DNA of 64,000 bases from Spodoptera frugiperda (lineage: Eukaryota; Arthropoda; Insecta; Lepidoptera; Noctuidae). A program made the translations under genes and the position numbers. Position 1 is the first letter of the stretch. Every line of letters begins with the position of its first letter. The DNA is taken from NCBI RefSeq assembly GCF_023101765.2, contig NC_064226.1, positions 5,200,001 through 5,264,000 of the forward strand, read 5' to 3'. Below the pieces are notes generated by a model. That model saw only the letters and a program-made list of their open reading frames with translations, was not told the DNA's origin and did no database searches. Shown here piece after piece: positions 33,428 through 45,494 of the stretch.

Positions 33428-36338
33428 TTAGTGTTAAATCACATTTGTCATGTGAAAGCAAGAACTACCTTCATTATTAAATAGAATAAGGATGAGCATG
33501 TTAAAAGATTACCAACATACGTTTCCTTAATAAAATAATGGATTTATTACAGTCATTAATTTTGCGTGTTGGAGTTAAATTGAAGCAATCTATGTATAGC
33601 ATTTTAGTAGTTAACTTAAACTGTTTAAATACCCATTAAAATCATAAAGCAACAAAACAACGTTATGTTTTATTTTTCCCAAATATGTAACTTACAAAAA
33701 ACCTCTCACTTTTTAATATAAACTCATGTAATAACACATATTATATACCTACATGTATTACATATATGAAGGTTACAAAATCATCAACATACGGTTGCTA
33801 ACAACAGCGTCCGTGTATACATGGTGTGTACAATAACAACAACAAGAGTGGTCAGAATTCGATCCCGTCCACTTTCACCGCGGGAAAGTGACCACTCTTG
33901 GACCAAATGCCGATGGTGGCCGACCCGACCGGTTTAGTGCGGGTGACGTGTATTGCCCACTAAAACTGACAGACAGAAAGACAGATATTTACATTTAGTG
34001 ATAGTTTTGTAAAGACATTTTTTTAATAAATGTCCGCGAGCTAAGTAAATAATAATTTTAGATTTGATTCAGGCAGGTCAATATAAAAAAAGAAATGTTG
34101 TATTGTCCTGAATTTGTTGTTAACTTCTGTTATTTTGTTTCTTAATTGTTAAGCATGGTTCATGTGGTATTGACTATTATTACTTCACTCGTTATTCACT
34201 CTTTACCTTTAAGTAGTGGGGACATATTTGTTTGATAATTGTTATTTTTAGGTCATATCTAAAAGTATGAATGAAGGATTTTATGAGTATTGTTGCTTTA
34301 TATTATCATCATAATTTAATGTAATGTTTGTTTTAATATCTGTGGATTATTTATCAATGTGGGGGTTTTAATGATACGACTGGTTAAATTTCACCTTAAA
34401 AAAGATAATTTTTATGACATGTAAGTACTTAATGCATGTCTCATAGAAGTGAAATGTATGATTCATATTTATTATTTTTTATTAGTGTTACCTACTTATG
34501 GCTATTTTCAGTAACATATCTATCTGTAGATTATAACTAAATATCTCTAGTAATCCAATCCAATCAAATCAAATTAAATGTATCAAAATTATATCAAATT
34601 TTATGTCAAACAAAGTTATGTCAAAATTATATCTAATTTTGACACATTTTGTATGGAGCTTATTGAAATTGACAATTATTGTACAAACTGTTACTAAATA
34701 ATTCACAGATGGATTATCAATGAAGTGAATTCGAATTATTTATGAATACATACGTACTTACCAAAACAAAACACTTTACAGGTGTGAGTGTATTTTATAT
34801 CTCCATATGTAAGAGTCCAAATAATTTAATAAAACTCAACTTAAATAATATAACGCATCATACAATATTTTGCAAACACATTATACACAAAAAAGTAGTG
34901 ACAGGCGCACCAAAGGTAAAAAGTAGTATATCAGAAAGTTGATTCATGCCAATGTACAGCGCTACTACTATATCCGAGAGCATCGCACTGTGTGAGATGT
35001 TTCTGGAAGTTTTGAGAGAAACTCATATCTAAGAATCTATGTTCTATGTTTTTTAATTTCCTCTACGCCTATACAGATGTATATACTTAAGTATTTAACC
35101 GCCGTATTCAGAGACTTTTCTTGATTACTTAACCTAATGCTTATCAATTGTTTTCGGAACAAAATCGTTACTAAGGAATAGTTTAAATAATAATAGATGT
35201 AATGATAGATGTGTAAGTATGATAAAAAAATAAACAAATCATTAAATGTTTCTGAGTGCCGTAGTAAGTATCTATTATAATATACTTTTACTCTACCATT
35301 CGTAGAAGTCTAATTTATTGTTGTAGCTCTAATACTACTTTTTGGCTTATTTCCTATGTGTGGGTACAGTAAATCAATCAAAAAATCAACATTATAAGCG
35401 ACTAATTGTCGAAGTAAAAACGTTAAACGTATTGCTTGCAAACAAACGAACAAAAACGGTTGCATCCGTCAATTAACCCAGCAAACAATTTTCACAGGCC
35501 AAAAAAGCTCGCATTAATTGCCTATCATTTCCTTACGAAGTAGCGCTACAATCAACACTTTGAATGCCGACTTTACTTGACACTGAATTCTACATACCCG
35601 ACCAACTGCGTCTCTGCTTTCACCCATCCTTCGCGCTAGAGAGAGAGGTCCGACGGGCAGTTTTCCTTTCTCGCCCACTGTTATACGTCACTGCACATTT
35701 CTCCCGATGCTACTCGACGCTTACAACAAATCAGTGTCGCTGTTACTACGGTGTCGTCTGCGTTTTTACATCCAGACAGTGTGAACTCGTATAATATTGT
35801 ATTTATTAAAACGTGGATCAAAGGTGTTGGATACATCAGTGTTTATTATATTTATTTATTACTGAAGTTCTATACGAGAAGGTAAGGATTTATTGGGATT
35901 TAATTTTTAGATATAAATTGGACTTTAATGTAGACGATATTAATATCATTTTTGTGCAAATATGTCATAAAAATTGTTACATGTAAAGATTAAACTGAAT
36001 AAGCACGCAAAATAACTTAAACCTAGTCGATGCAGCGCGCAGTGGAAAAGATTTCAACGCGCTCGAGCTCGACTCAAGATTTTTTCCATGAAAATATGTG
36101 TAAATCTCGATACATTTGTATACGAATTAAATAAAAGATATGTATTTGTTTATAGAAGTACTATTTTTGTATAAACATTCAAATTTTAAATAAAATTACT
36201 GTCCAAGTTTAAATTGAAATAAATGATGAAAATAAATTGATTAGACAAGATTCAAGTCATATGTTACAGACTAAGTAAAAAATATTTTAAATAACATATT
36301 GTATCTTTACATTTGCAGGCAGGGAGCCAGTCTTCAAG
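33428..36338. other. Intergenic and 5' region of DUF4773 gene 2
   Basis: Contains a small foldback at 33850-33898 (AAGAGTGGTCA ... TGACCACTCTT) with GC-rich flank to 33960. Otherwise it is AT-rich. Toward 35600-35770 base composition becomes more balanced. A donor-like GAAG|GTAAGG at 35881 and acceptor TTTGCAG at 36312-36318 suggest a 5' untranslated exon ending at 35881, spliced 20 bases before the start codon. Confidence 0.45.
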
Positions 36339-39300
36339 ATGAAGCTCTCCCTGGTTTTCGAGTTGCTTCTAATATTCATACTCTTGGCTTTTGCCGCGTC
36401 AAAGAGTGTCAGTAAGTATCTATGTATAAACTGCATTAATGGACCTCATGTTCTAATTAATAAACAGTCAGAATCACTTCCTGAGGCAATAAACCAATTG
36501 ATTGATTACGACCTGTCGCTAACTTGATTGCACATTATTGCTGAATTAATAAAGCCTATCAAACGTTTTGTAATTGTTGTCAATGTATGTATTTGAACGA
36601 ACAAAGAAAAAACTGTGAAAGTTAGCGATCGACCAGTGGTCATCAATTTTTTTGTGCTGAATTACTTTCAATGTACATCACGTAGCGTGTTGACTTTGTG
36701 TTTTTTTTTACAACCGAGATATGTATGAACCGGCTACATGATCGGTATTAAGTGATATGTTACAAGTTTTTCATAAATCAATCTTTAATCAACCTTTATA
36801 ACACAAACAATTAATTATTCTGAGCGTTTTATGCAATCACTCAATGTGCTTATGCGTACGGCATTAATCTTGTGTTCAGTCAATAAAATTACTGAAATTA
36901 ATATATCAAACTGCAGTTAGGTTTTTAATTAATTACACTCATTAGATATAATGACGTGAGGCGCAAAGAGTTAATAATATTGTTTAAGTACGAGTCAGTA
37001 AATAATACGTAACAAGCTGTCACACAACATTAAGTAAATGTGAATTATTAATTTGAAACCATATATGAGAAAATTTTTACACGTTAAATAAATTCCTTCA
37101 AGAATCCTGAAGGAGTGGTTTAGGGGTTTCTTAGTGGGGATTACTTATAGCATTAATATCGTTTTTGGATTAGAAACATGTGATTGTAGCCATCAGGTCA
37201 AGGCTTATATGAAACTACATAATATCGTAGCAAATGAAAACTACACTTATTACAACATTTCTATATTAAGGATGATATTCTAAAATGTATGTTATTTACA
37301 GGAAAAGAAAAGAATAATGTTAAGAAAGGTATTCAGAATAGGAATGATGACGACAAGGTTGACGAGAACAGCATCAACAAGTACTGCAAGTGTGTGGAGG
37401 CCTACTGCAACTGCTGCCGGGAGTTCCGACTGCCTGTAGTCGAACTAAATGGACCAGGTACAGTTTTTGTACATTTATTTTAAAAATAACTCATATTATT
37501 TTGTTTGTAGTGAAGTGTTTTCTAGCCTATGTATATTGTCTTCTATAATAATATGTCTTGTCCAATGGAAAAAAGATTTAAATTCGAATAAGTAGTTTCC
37601 GAGTTCAGGTAAACAACAAATAAACGAACTCTTTAGCTTGAAAATATTATAATAACATCAGAAGTATGCTTAAACCTTATGCTTGAGAAGAGGCCTTTGA
37701 TCAACAGTGGCCACTTACAGGCTGTTGATGTATGTATGTAAGAAGTATACCAGTAAATATATCTAAGTAAAAGTTACAACAAAAAAAAAAACAAGTTTTG
37801 TTTCCAGATTCCATTTATTTACCCATCTACTTCAAATTAATATTGTTTCTCCATAAAGAATTACTTACCATAAAATGAAAGCGATATCGTAGTAGCGCCT
37901 AACCATAAATATTCATGACCAAAACCAATTTCACATCCACATTTTTGTCCTAGAGCCGAATCAGTTAGAATACAAAATCATTTTGTTTTTTGACGAAAGT
38001 TACCTATAATACAGAATAAGTCGATTTTTGTTGGTTGCAGTGTCTTAAGCAATACCCAATATAAAAGTAAACCAAGGTTCGCTTAAATCCTGATGGGAAA
38101 GCCCATAGAATGTACTGACTCACTTCAATTATGTAACTGTGCAACATACCGGATCTTAAGCTAGAGAAACGAAGCTGATGAAATAAGACCGACTATTGAA
38201 TACTCGAGCATTCTTCTTACACTAATTGCTTTAGAAAGTCTAAAGGAAATAAATAAAGATAATAACTTAAGTAATATGTTTACTTCCAGGATGTGCCTCC
38301 TTGATGTACCTGAACGGTGACAAGATGTCCGTGTCTTTGAGTTTTGGAAAGAAGGTCATCACAAACCGGACACTGTCCAGTAAGTGTTTCATTTTCACTT
38401 TTAATTTTTACCGGCGTCATAGGTATATTATTTTATAAATTGATTTAGTTTGTTGTGGTTTTATAATTGATTAATATTGTCTTATTTAAACAGGCCGCAA
38501 ACCCAGCCCCGTTTGTATGCCGCTGCCGGGTGGATTATCCAAGTTTTGCGGACGAGTTTACAACATTGCTAGGGCTGGAGAAGAATTCAGAGCCTGCCTT
38601 GGCCTAGAACTTCAATCGAAGAGTACAGTGGAGGCTGCTGTTCGCGTGTCCTGCTTCAAGTTTGGGCCAAGAGGTGTCACCTCGGAACCAGCTGATCCAC
38701 TACCGTTAGTCCCTCAAGATGAAAAGGCTGAGGACGACGACGATGATGATTATGAAGATGACGATGCATTCGGACTGGGTGCTGATGAAGATGATGACGA
38801 TGATGATGATGACGACGATGACGATGATGACGGTAGGTGTCTCATTTGGCGCTAAGAGGACTTTTGAAACTATTTTCATCAGGTTTTTCTTCTCCTAACA
38901 TTTTCTCGTATAATTTTTCAGGTACACTCGATGCCGTCAACGATGTAGACAGTGCAGATTACACAGGTTTCAGTCTTCTTGGAGAAGATATACTGGGAGA
39001 TCTGTTTGGATCAACAGGTGGGAAAAAATCGAACAAGAATAAGAAAAAGCAAGCACCTGCCCCGTCTACAACAACGACCACCACTACCAGGCGGCCCCGT
39101 CCCTCACGACGACCTTCCAGAAGACCTGGTACGAGAACTACAACACCACGGCCAAGACGCACCACAACTGTGAAGACTACTAGACCTGCCCCTGGAAATA
39201 AGCGTCCGACTCGCAGACCAAACAGAAGACCAACTAGGAGGCCAACTACTGAAAGTATTTCTACGTCGATTCTGACAACCACCACTGTGAGCCCTACATC

Positions 39301-40093
39301 CAGTTCGATTACTACTTCTCAAGTAACAGAAAGAATCCCTGTAATGACCACTATTCAAGAGCAGTCCCAGGCGCCAGTATCTGCTATTGCTGAAAACCCG
39401 ACACCAGCTGTAGTAGCTGTCACTACTGCTAAAAGTGTGACCGGCTTTGAAGACTCCGGATTAGAAATGTCATTAGCCCACATTACTGGACAATTATCTG
39501 CGATGCCCGTGACACCTATGATTTCAAATGACGGCAAAGTTTCCAGTGTAATGGATAAAGAAGAATCGGATAACTACGAGAAAGTGCTGACCATTACTCC
39601 AAAGACACCATCAACCATATCCTTCATACCAACTTCCGAAGAAGCTGTAAATGAAGATATGATTCAAATAGTGCAAAGTCTCGACTCTGCGGAAAAGGAA
39701 CCAATTTCTGGAGACGAAAGCAGAGCTCAGATGTATCAATTTGGTTCTCCAGTCCCAGACAGTTACTACGAAGGTCTGAGTCTACCAAAGAAGAAGAATA
39801 AGAACAAACAATTTAACCTTCGTGATTTAGACGTGCTTAATTTGAGTCAGATCGGAGAAACTTTGGGTGACGAACTGGGAATATTTGGTAAAAATAAGAG
39901 GCAGAACAGAGATAACAAAAATACGAAAGTACAGGGTGAGAAAGAAAAAGAACAAAGCAACGATTACGATGAATTTGTTGACACAATAAGTGACATGGCA
40001 CTTATGATGAGAAAGGACGGCAACAAGAACCACAAAAATAAGAAGGACAGGAGAAGACAGAACAAAATGATGCGCGAGTGGTCACAAGTATGA
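36339..40093 (+). CDS. DUF4773-type secreted protein 2 with poly-Asp and Thr/Arg/Pro tail
   Basis: Five coding exons: 36339-36411, 37302-37457, 38290-38379, 38494-38832 and 38922-40093, giving 609 aa. A signal peptide (MKLSLVFELLLIFILLAFAA) leads into the cysteine motif CKCVEAYCNCC at residues 53-63. The middle exon (CASLMYLNG, MSVSLSFGKKV) and second Cys block (PVCMPLPGGLSKFCGRV, ACLGLEL, VRVSCFKFG) complete the domain. From about residue 175 comes an Asp-rich stretch including a run of 14 Asp. Next is a Thr-rich segment with repeated RRP/RPT blocks, then a long Ser/Thr-rich region and a Lys/Asn-rich C-terminus. It is the largest member of the cluster, and its tail suggests an extended, heavily modified or ion-binding secreted protein (inference). 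No transmembrane segment is seen after the signal. Confidence 0.88.
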
Positions 40094-41464
40094 CGTCGTA
40101 GTCAGGCTAGTTCTAAGTAGCTTTAAACTATTTATTTTTATACTTAACTTATTTTATTGTGTGTGTTGTAAATAGACAAAAATTGTATGAGATTATTTAT
40201 TTTGCATGAATGAGTAAATTAATTTCCAATATTAATTCGCACATTTATTTATTCAAATTGTTATCCCAAAAGGTATCCCTATTCCTAAATACGTAATAGA
40301 AAAGAATGAACTAGAAATAGATGTAGGTAAAAGTAAGATCTCTAGTAAAATAATAACTAATTGATTACTTATTAAAGTAAAGAAAAGTACCTACTTAATT
40401 ACTTAATTAAACTGACTATAAAGTTTGTTTATTTATTGACTCGAACACACGAGACATTTATGTGAGTACACCTAATTCAATAAAATTACTTAATTTATTT
40501 GATAACTCACTTAATTTGTAATGGCAACGTATATTCAATTAATATGAAGATAATAATTTGACCACTCAGATACACAATATACCTACTTACATCAATGTCG
40601 GTAATCATTGCTTGGTATGCCATTATCATTCAGTACGAATAGGAAATTGTAAAGGAACTATTATTTGCTATAGAAGTTTTGAAGGCACCAGAATAAAATT
40701 AAAACTTACTTCCTTACATAAGTTAACATTGCTATAGTTTTTCAAATAGGAAACCTTTGTTTTAAAAATACCAGATTCTTCTTGTTTAATATTTTAATAA
40801 CATCTTATGAGTGCTAATATTGTATTTGAGGTCACAATGAGGTTAAATGAACTATACAGCAACTTTTTGTCAAAAAAAAAGATACTCTAAAGCGATGTAA
40901 TTCCAAAATTATCATTATTATGTAAAAAATTGCATTCAAATCGTAACATAACTGTTGATACATATTCAAATGACTGATGTAATTTGAATGCATATTCAAA
41001 GCGAATCAACGCAGCAGCCATTCATATTCATTAATGAAATCAAAATATTGGAAACTACATTTACGATGGGTTTTTCAACTAACTCTTCAAATCCTAAAGC
41101 GGTAGGGAAAGCTATAAATATGTTGCATTAGTAACAATTAATATCCAACATAATGCACGTAGTTATTGCGCAATAACTCGCAATAAACATTAAATAATAC
41201 TCGATAATGTATTATCGTACCAATACATATTCGCTTCACGCATCAATATTGAAAGTAAGCAACATAATATAGTTTTAAATTGTCAACTTTCTCTCGTACT
41301 GACATTAAAATTTAAAACTTGTTCCTATCACTGACTGTGCAGCTTAAAATAAACATTGAATGTTTAGTGGTCGACCGTTAAATACTCCTTGGTTACTTGT
41401 TACGTCTACAATCCGTAATGAGGAGCCAGGCTTAACTGGTCAACTTTCCTACCTCCTACACAAA
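40094..41464. other. Intergenic AT-rich stretch
   Basis: No gene or recognised repeat. CTATAAATA at about 41112-41120 could be a distal TATA box for DUF4773 gene 3, but the start codon is about 345 bases away, so this is weak. Confidence 0.35.
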
Positions 41465-43045
41465 ATGGGCCCTTCAATAAAACTGTTCTTATTATTCATG
41501 CTATCAACCTACCATTTAGGATTGGGTAAGAGATTTTATTAAATCATTCTCGTATTCCCAGTTTGTGGAATTGATTTTATTAAATGTTTTTATTTCCTTT
41601 ATTACAGGTGACAAGACGTACAAAGTAATAAAGTTCAAAGTACCTCATACAATTTGGAAGCAAGCGTTGCAACCAACTCCTGTACTTAAATCATCTGTGA
41701 CTATAACTGTGCCCATAAACGTGCAGGACACAGATGTAGATGACGAAGAATATGAAGACGATGACAATGAGATCGAGGAAGAAATAGAAAATGATGATCC
41801 AGCACCAGTTGACACTGTTGTTCAGGCGGATAATGCTACTCAGGTGCTACAAGATCCCGTACCAGTAGTCACTACTGCAGCACCAGTAGCCACTACTGCA
41901 GCACCAGTTGCACAAGATCCAGTCGTACAAGATGAAGTCGTCACTCAAGCCCCTGCGCAGGGAGTTCCCGGTCAAGTCTCAAGGTTCCCTTGTCAATGTC
42001 GAAACAGGCAATGTGGATGTTGTACAGGCGCCATTATGGACAGATTCAGAATGAAAGCGTGCGGAAACATTACCTTTGTGCCAGAAGACTTTGTGTTCGA
42101 CGTGAGGATGACCATCAACAATAACACTGTCGTGCGACGAAGAGTTTCAGGTGAGAATGAATAGAACCGCAGTATAAGAAAGTTTGTGTTCTTTTGTTTC
42201 AATAATTTGTGTGGAATACAAATGAGCTATTTTTAAATCAGTTGTATTAAACAAAGGTGCTAATAGAAAGTTATTTCAGCCAGCGACCCGCCGCCTATAT
42301 GCTTCAATCCTCGAAGAGCCCCATTTGTTCGAGTTTGCCTCGAAATATCGAACATTCAAATAAGGAACAGGAATGCCCATGCGTGCTTAGATATCAACGC
42401 AGACATTGGAGGCTTCCCAATTTATTCAGCGTCCTTCAGATGTTTTAGGTAATGATAAAATTAAGCAAAACTGTTAATTACTGACTCATCTATCTACCTA
42501 GCCTTTACACGAAAAGCGTGCTATTTTTTGTAGCAAAGAATGACAAACACATAAACTAGAGTGCATAACGATCAATTATCCATAATAAAAAATGATGTTT
42601 TTCTTCATGTAATTAGCATCAACGTTAAAACATTGTCAAGTTTCTGATTTATTGTGTTACGGGTTTGTGACGATCACTTGTATCCATAGTTAATTGCATG
42701 AGTGAATAATAATAGCATGTGCACATAAAATATATGCCTTCCGTTATTTCAGTAGCTGATTCGAAGCCTGTGTTATACCTAAAATGATTTTGTTTGATAT
42801 TTTACAGAATGGGAGCATCTGGGATTCAAACAGGATTAAAACCTAGACCAGTTTCATCAGGACCTAAACCAGTGAATCTATTTGGCAACAGTAACAATGA
42901 TGATGATGGTGGGAGCTTCTTAGCAAACGCTGCAGGCGGTGTGTTCGGAGGTGACGGCTTATTCGGGGGCGGAGGCTCCAGCGATGACGGTCCTTTTGGC
43001 GGCCTCGGCGACGCGTTCGGAGACCTGTTCGATGGCGACTCGTAA
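41465..43045 (+). CDS. DUF4773-type secreted protein 3, Gly-rich tail
   Basis: Four exons: 41465-41525, 41608-42150, 42280-42448 and 42808-43045, giving 336 aa. After a signal peptide (MGPSIKLFLLFMLSTYHLG) there is an acidic stretch (about 65-85) and imperfect PVVTTAAPVATTAAPV repeats. The motif CQCRNRQCGCC is at 149-159, then FVFDVRMTIN, and the second Cys block (PPICFNPR, VRVCLEIS, ACLDIN, FRCFRMG). The C-terminus is Gly/Asp/Phe-rich. The intron that separates motif and middle segment in genes 1, 2 and 5 is absent here and in gene 4. The 169-nt exon 3 is the same length as in gene 4. An AATAAA at 43139-43144 follows. Role unknown. Confidence 0.88.
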
Positions 43046-43223
43046 CCCATTGTGATTATACATTTACATACCAGTATTTTTACCATTTGTACAAATTATT
43101 ATTTATAATGTAGTTAACTAAGTCTATTTATTGTTGTTAATAAAATATGTCAATTTAACTGAGCGTTCTATTGATGTCGTGCAAGGTGAATCAATCTGAT
43201 GTTAACGTGAAAGTGTAGATAGT

Positions 43224-43230
43224 TATAAAA
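43224..43230 (+). promoter_or_regulatory. TATA box candidate of DUF4773 gene 4
   Basis: TATAAAA 124 bases before the start codon at 43354, only 80 bases after the poly(A) signal of the preceding gene. Confidence 0.5.
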
Positions 43231-43353
43231 TGAAGTAAACAGATCTTTCTCTGCCCCTGTTGAACCGGTTCACTGTCGTGGATGTGAATCGAAGTGCCTT
43301 GCTTGTTCAGACGATACGCGCTCGCGGAGATTTGCGTCTCAAAGCCAAACAAA

Positions 43354-45494
43354 ATGTGTGCAGTGATTTTATTATTCGCAGTATTCTGTCTACAAAATAT
43401 ACAAGGAGGTAAGTCATAATGAAATAATGTACAATTAACATTGACGAGTGCCATTTTAAAAGTGGAAATTATATTCGTTACAGCAAAACTAGGAGATAAA
43501 GTAAATATAACAAATGTGGGAGATATAAAGGGGATGGAGGTGCCGGATGATTTCTTGTTAATCATAGAACAGTTGAGAAGTAATTCGTCTTTGATTACGA
43601 ATGCATTGGCGACGGCGAGACAGAGCCAGGAAACTCAAAATGGGACAACTACAACCAACAGGCGCTGTGTTTGTGACAAAGGTGTTTGTAAATGCTGCAC
43701 TGGATACTTCATGGACTTGCTGAAGCAGAAGGCTTGTATGCGAGTCACTTATCACCCGGGAGACTTTGCGTTCGACGTAGCCATGTCGCTCAACAACAGG
43801 GTGCTCTATGAAAACTCCTTGTCAGGTACGCGAACATTTATATGCCATACAAATATGCTAAATACTTTCAGCGGACAGTCACCTTTTGTCTTTCAAAAAT
43901 GTTTTTTTTTTTTAATATTTTAATGATAATTATGATCATTATGTTTAGTATTTTTTTAGTGTTGAGGTGAATGTCCAGTAAATACCTCACACATGAATTA
44001 AAAATAAAATATTTTATGACTTAATTTTCATAGACTATTTATAATTTATGTCGAGAAAATAAATGCCAAAAATTACAACAAGAGAGTTTGTTCCACAGTT
44101 TTCTACATGACAGTGTAAACTATTTTACAGGAAAAAACCCACGACCAATATGCATCAGTCCCCCAAGGATAAACAATTTAAAAGTTTGCGCGAAGTTCTA
44201 CAACGTTTTCTTCCCGGGTCGGAACTTTCACTTCTGTTTGGCAATGACAGGACACTGGCGGACATTCGAACTCTTCAATTTCGCTTTTGACTGCCTCCGG
44301 TGAGTGACTGCTTCCTACTATAGGAATTAAGCCTTACTTTCTACAAGTTACGTAACTGCAGTGTTTGTTTACATTGAGGTACTTTCTACTCAATCGTTCT
44401 TCCTCATCATGTCCTAGTAACTTTTGGAAGTAAATAATATTTAGAGACCTGTAGGTACTATTTCTTGAAATGCCGTTTTCATGATTTAGACCAGGGTAAA
44501 TGGTGGTCTGCTGACTAGACGTGGTTGCCAACTACTCTATTTTGTATAAAATTGTGGATTAATTTCAATATTCAATGCAAACTAAACTTAACAAAACTTG
44601 GCCCTTGGGAAATATAATTCATCTTTTAAACCCTAAAATAAGGCAAGTTGAAAAATGTACGGAACATTACCTCTAAGTTTATTTTTCCTATTGAATCTTA
44701 GGTATGTACTTCTGTCAATGAACTTGTACTATCGCATGAATCGCATGTCATTTTATACTATAAGTATGAACAATAAATAATACGTTTTATGGTCATAAGC
44801 CTCAGTTTATTGCTAGTTCAATTAATTTAATCACGATTTGATTTTTTCTTTTTTCTTTAATGTAAACGACTTTTTTACTTGGTTGGTCAAAGACCTCTTT
44901 CAGTAGGTACCTAGTGTAAAAAATTCTTTTTCTTTTCTTGTTACTAAACAAATTCGATTGAATGAATATCAGTGTATATTAAATGACAATTGTAGATATT
45001 CTACAACCCTTCTTTAGGGTATATCACCTAATGCCTTCTCCGGCCTTAGGTGAGGGAGTGTCGGACTCTTACTGACTAAAAACCACCTTGGTCCTACTCC
45101 TGCTTTTAGAAACCGAGCCCCGGTAACCCGCTAAATAGTCCGCCGCTCCGAGTGGGGCACTCTACAGCCCTGTAATAACTTAACCGTTACGTATTTCATA
45201 CTTTGAAAATATAGACAGGGATACGTATAACACCTATACTTACCTAATTGCAATAACAACAAGCAAGCAACAAACACAAATACTTGAATCATAAATATTT
45301 CCTAACACCTCTAATTTATTCTCAGGATGGGAGCCAATGGAATAGCGATGGTGAAGCCGTATGATGACATCGGTATACCAATAGCCAACCCTCAAGGAGG
45401 AGTAGATGCTGTGATCGACGCCGGGGAGGATGACATCGAAGATTATGATGAAAACGTCGTCAGATCCTTACTAGACCTCTTCGATCGAAGATAG
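43354..45494 (+). CDS. DUF4773-type secreted protein 4
   Basis: Four exons: 43354-43408, 43484-43825, 44131-44299 and 45326-45494, giving 244 aa. A signal peptide (MCAVILLFAVFCLQNIQG) is followed by a helical region. The motif CVCDKGVCKCC is at 80-90, then FMDLLKQKACMRVTY and FAFDVAMSLNN. The second Cys block reads PICISPP, KVCAKFYNV, HFCLAM, FDCLRMG. The C-terminus is short and acidic (EDDIEDYDEN). Exon layout and phases (1, 1, 2) match gene 3, its direct neighbour, so the two arose by tandem duplication. It lacks the long Thr/Pro or Gly-rich extension. A family B SINE lies inverted in its last intron. Confidence 0.9.
45027..45165 (-). mobile_element. SINE family B, 3' half (intronic)
   Basis: On minus it contains GGTTACCGGGGCTCGG, AGTAAGAGTCCGACACTCC and CTCACCTAAGGCCGG. 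It lies in intron 3 of DUF4773 gene 4. Confidence 0.75.

Noticed and set aside
35564..35794. 76-residue open frame before DUF4773 gene 2
   Set aside because: More likely promoter and 5' untranslated sequence of that gene; no domain and no signal of splicing into a coding exon.
38959..39358. Open frames opposite the Thr/Arg/Pro region of DUF4773 gene 2
   Set aside because: Shadow frames caused by biased codon composition of the coding strand.
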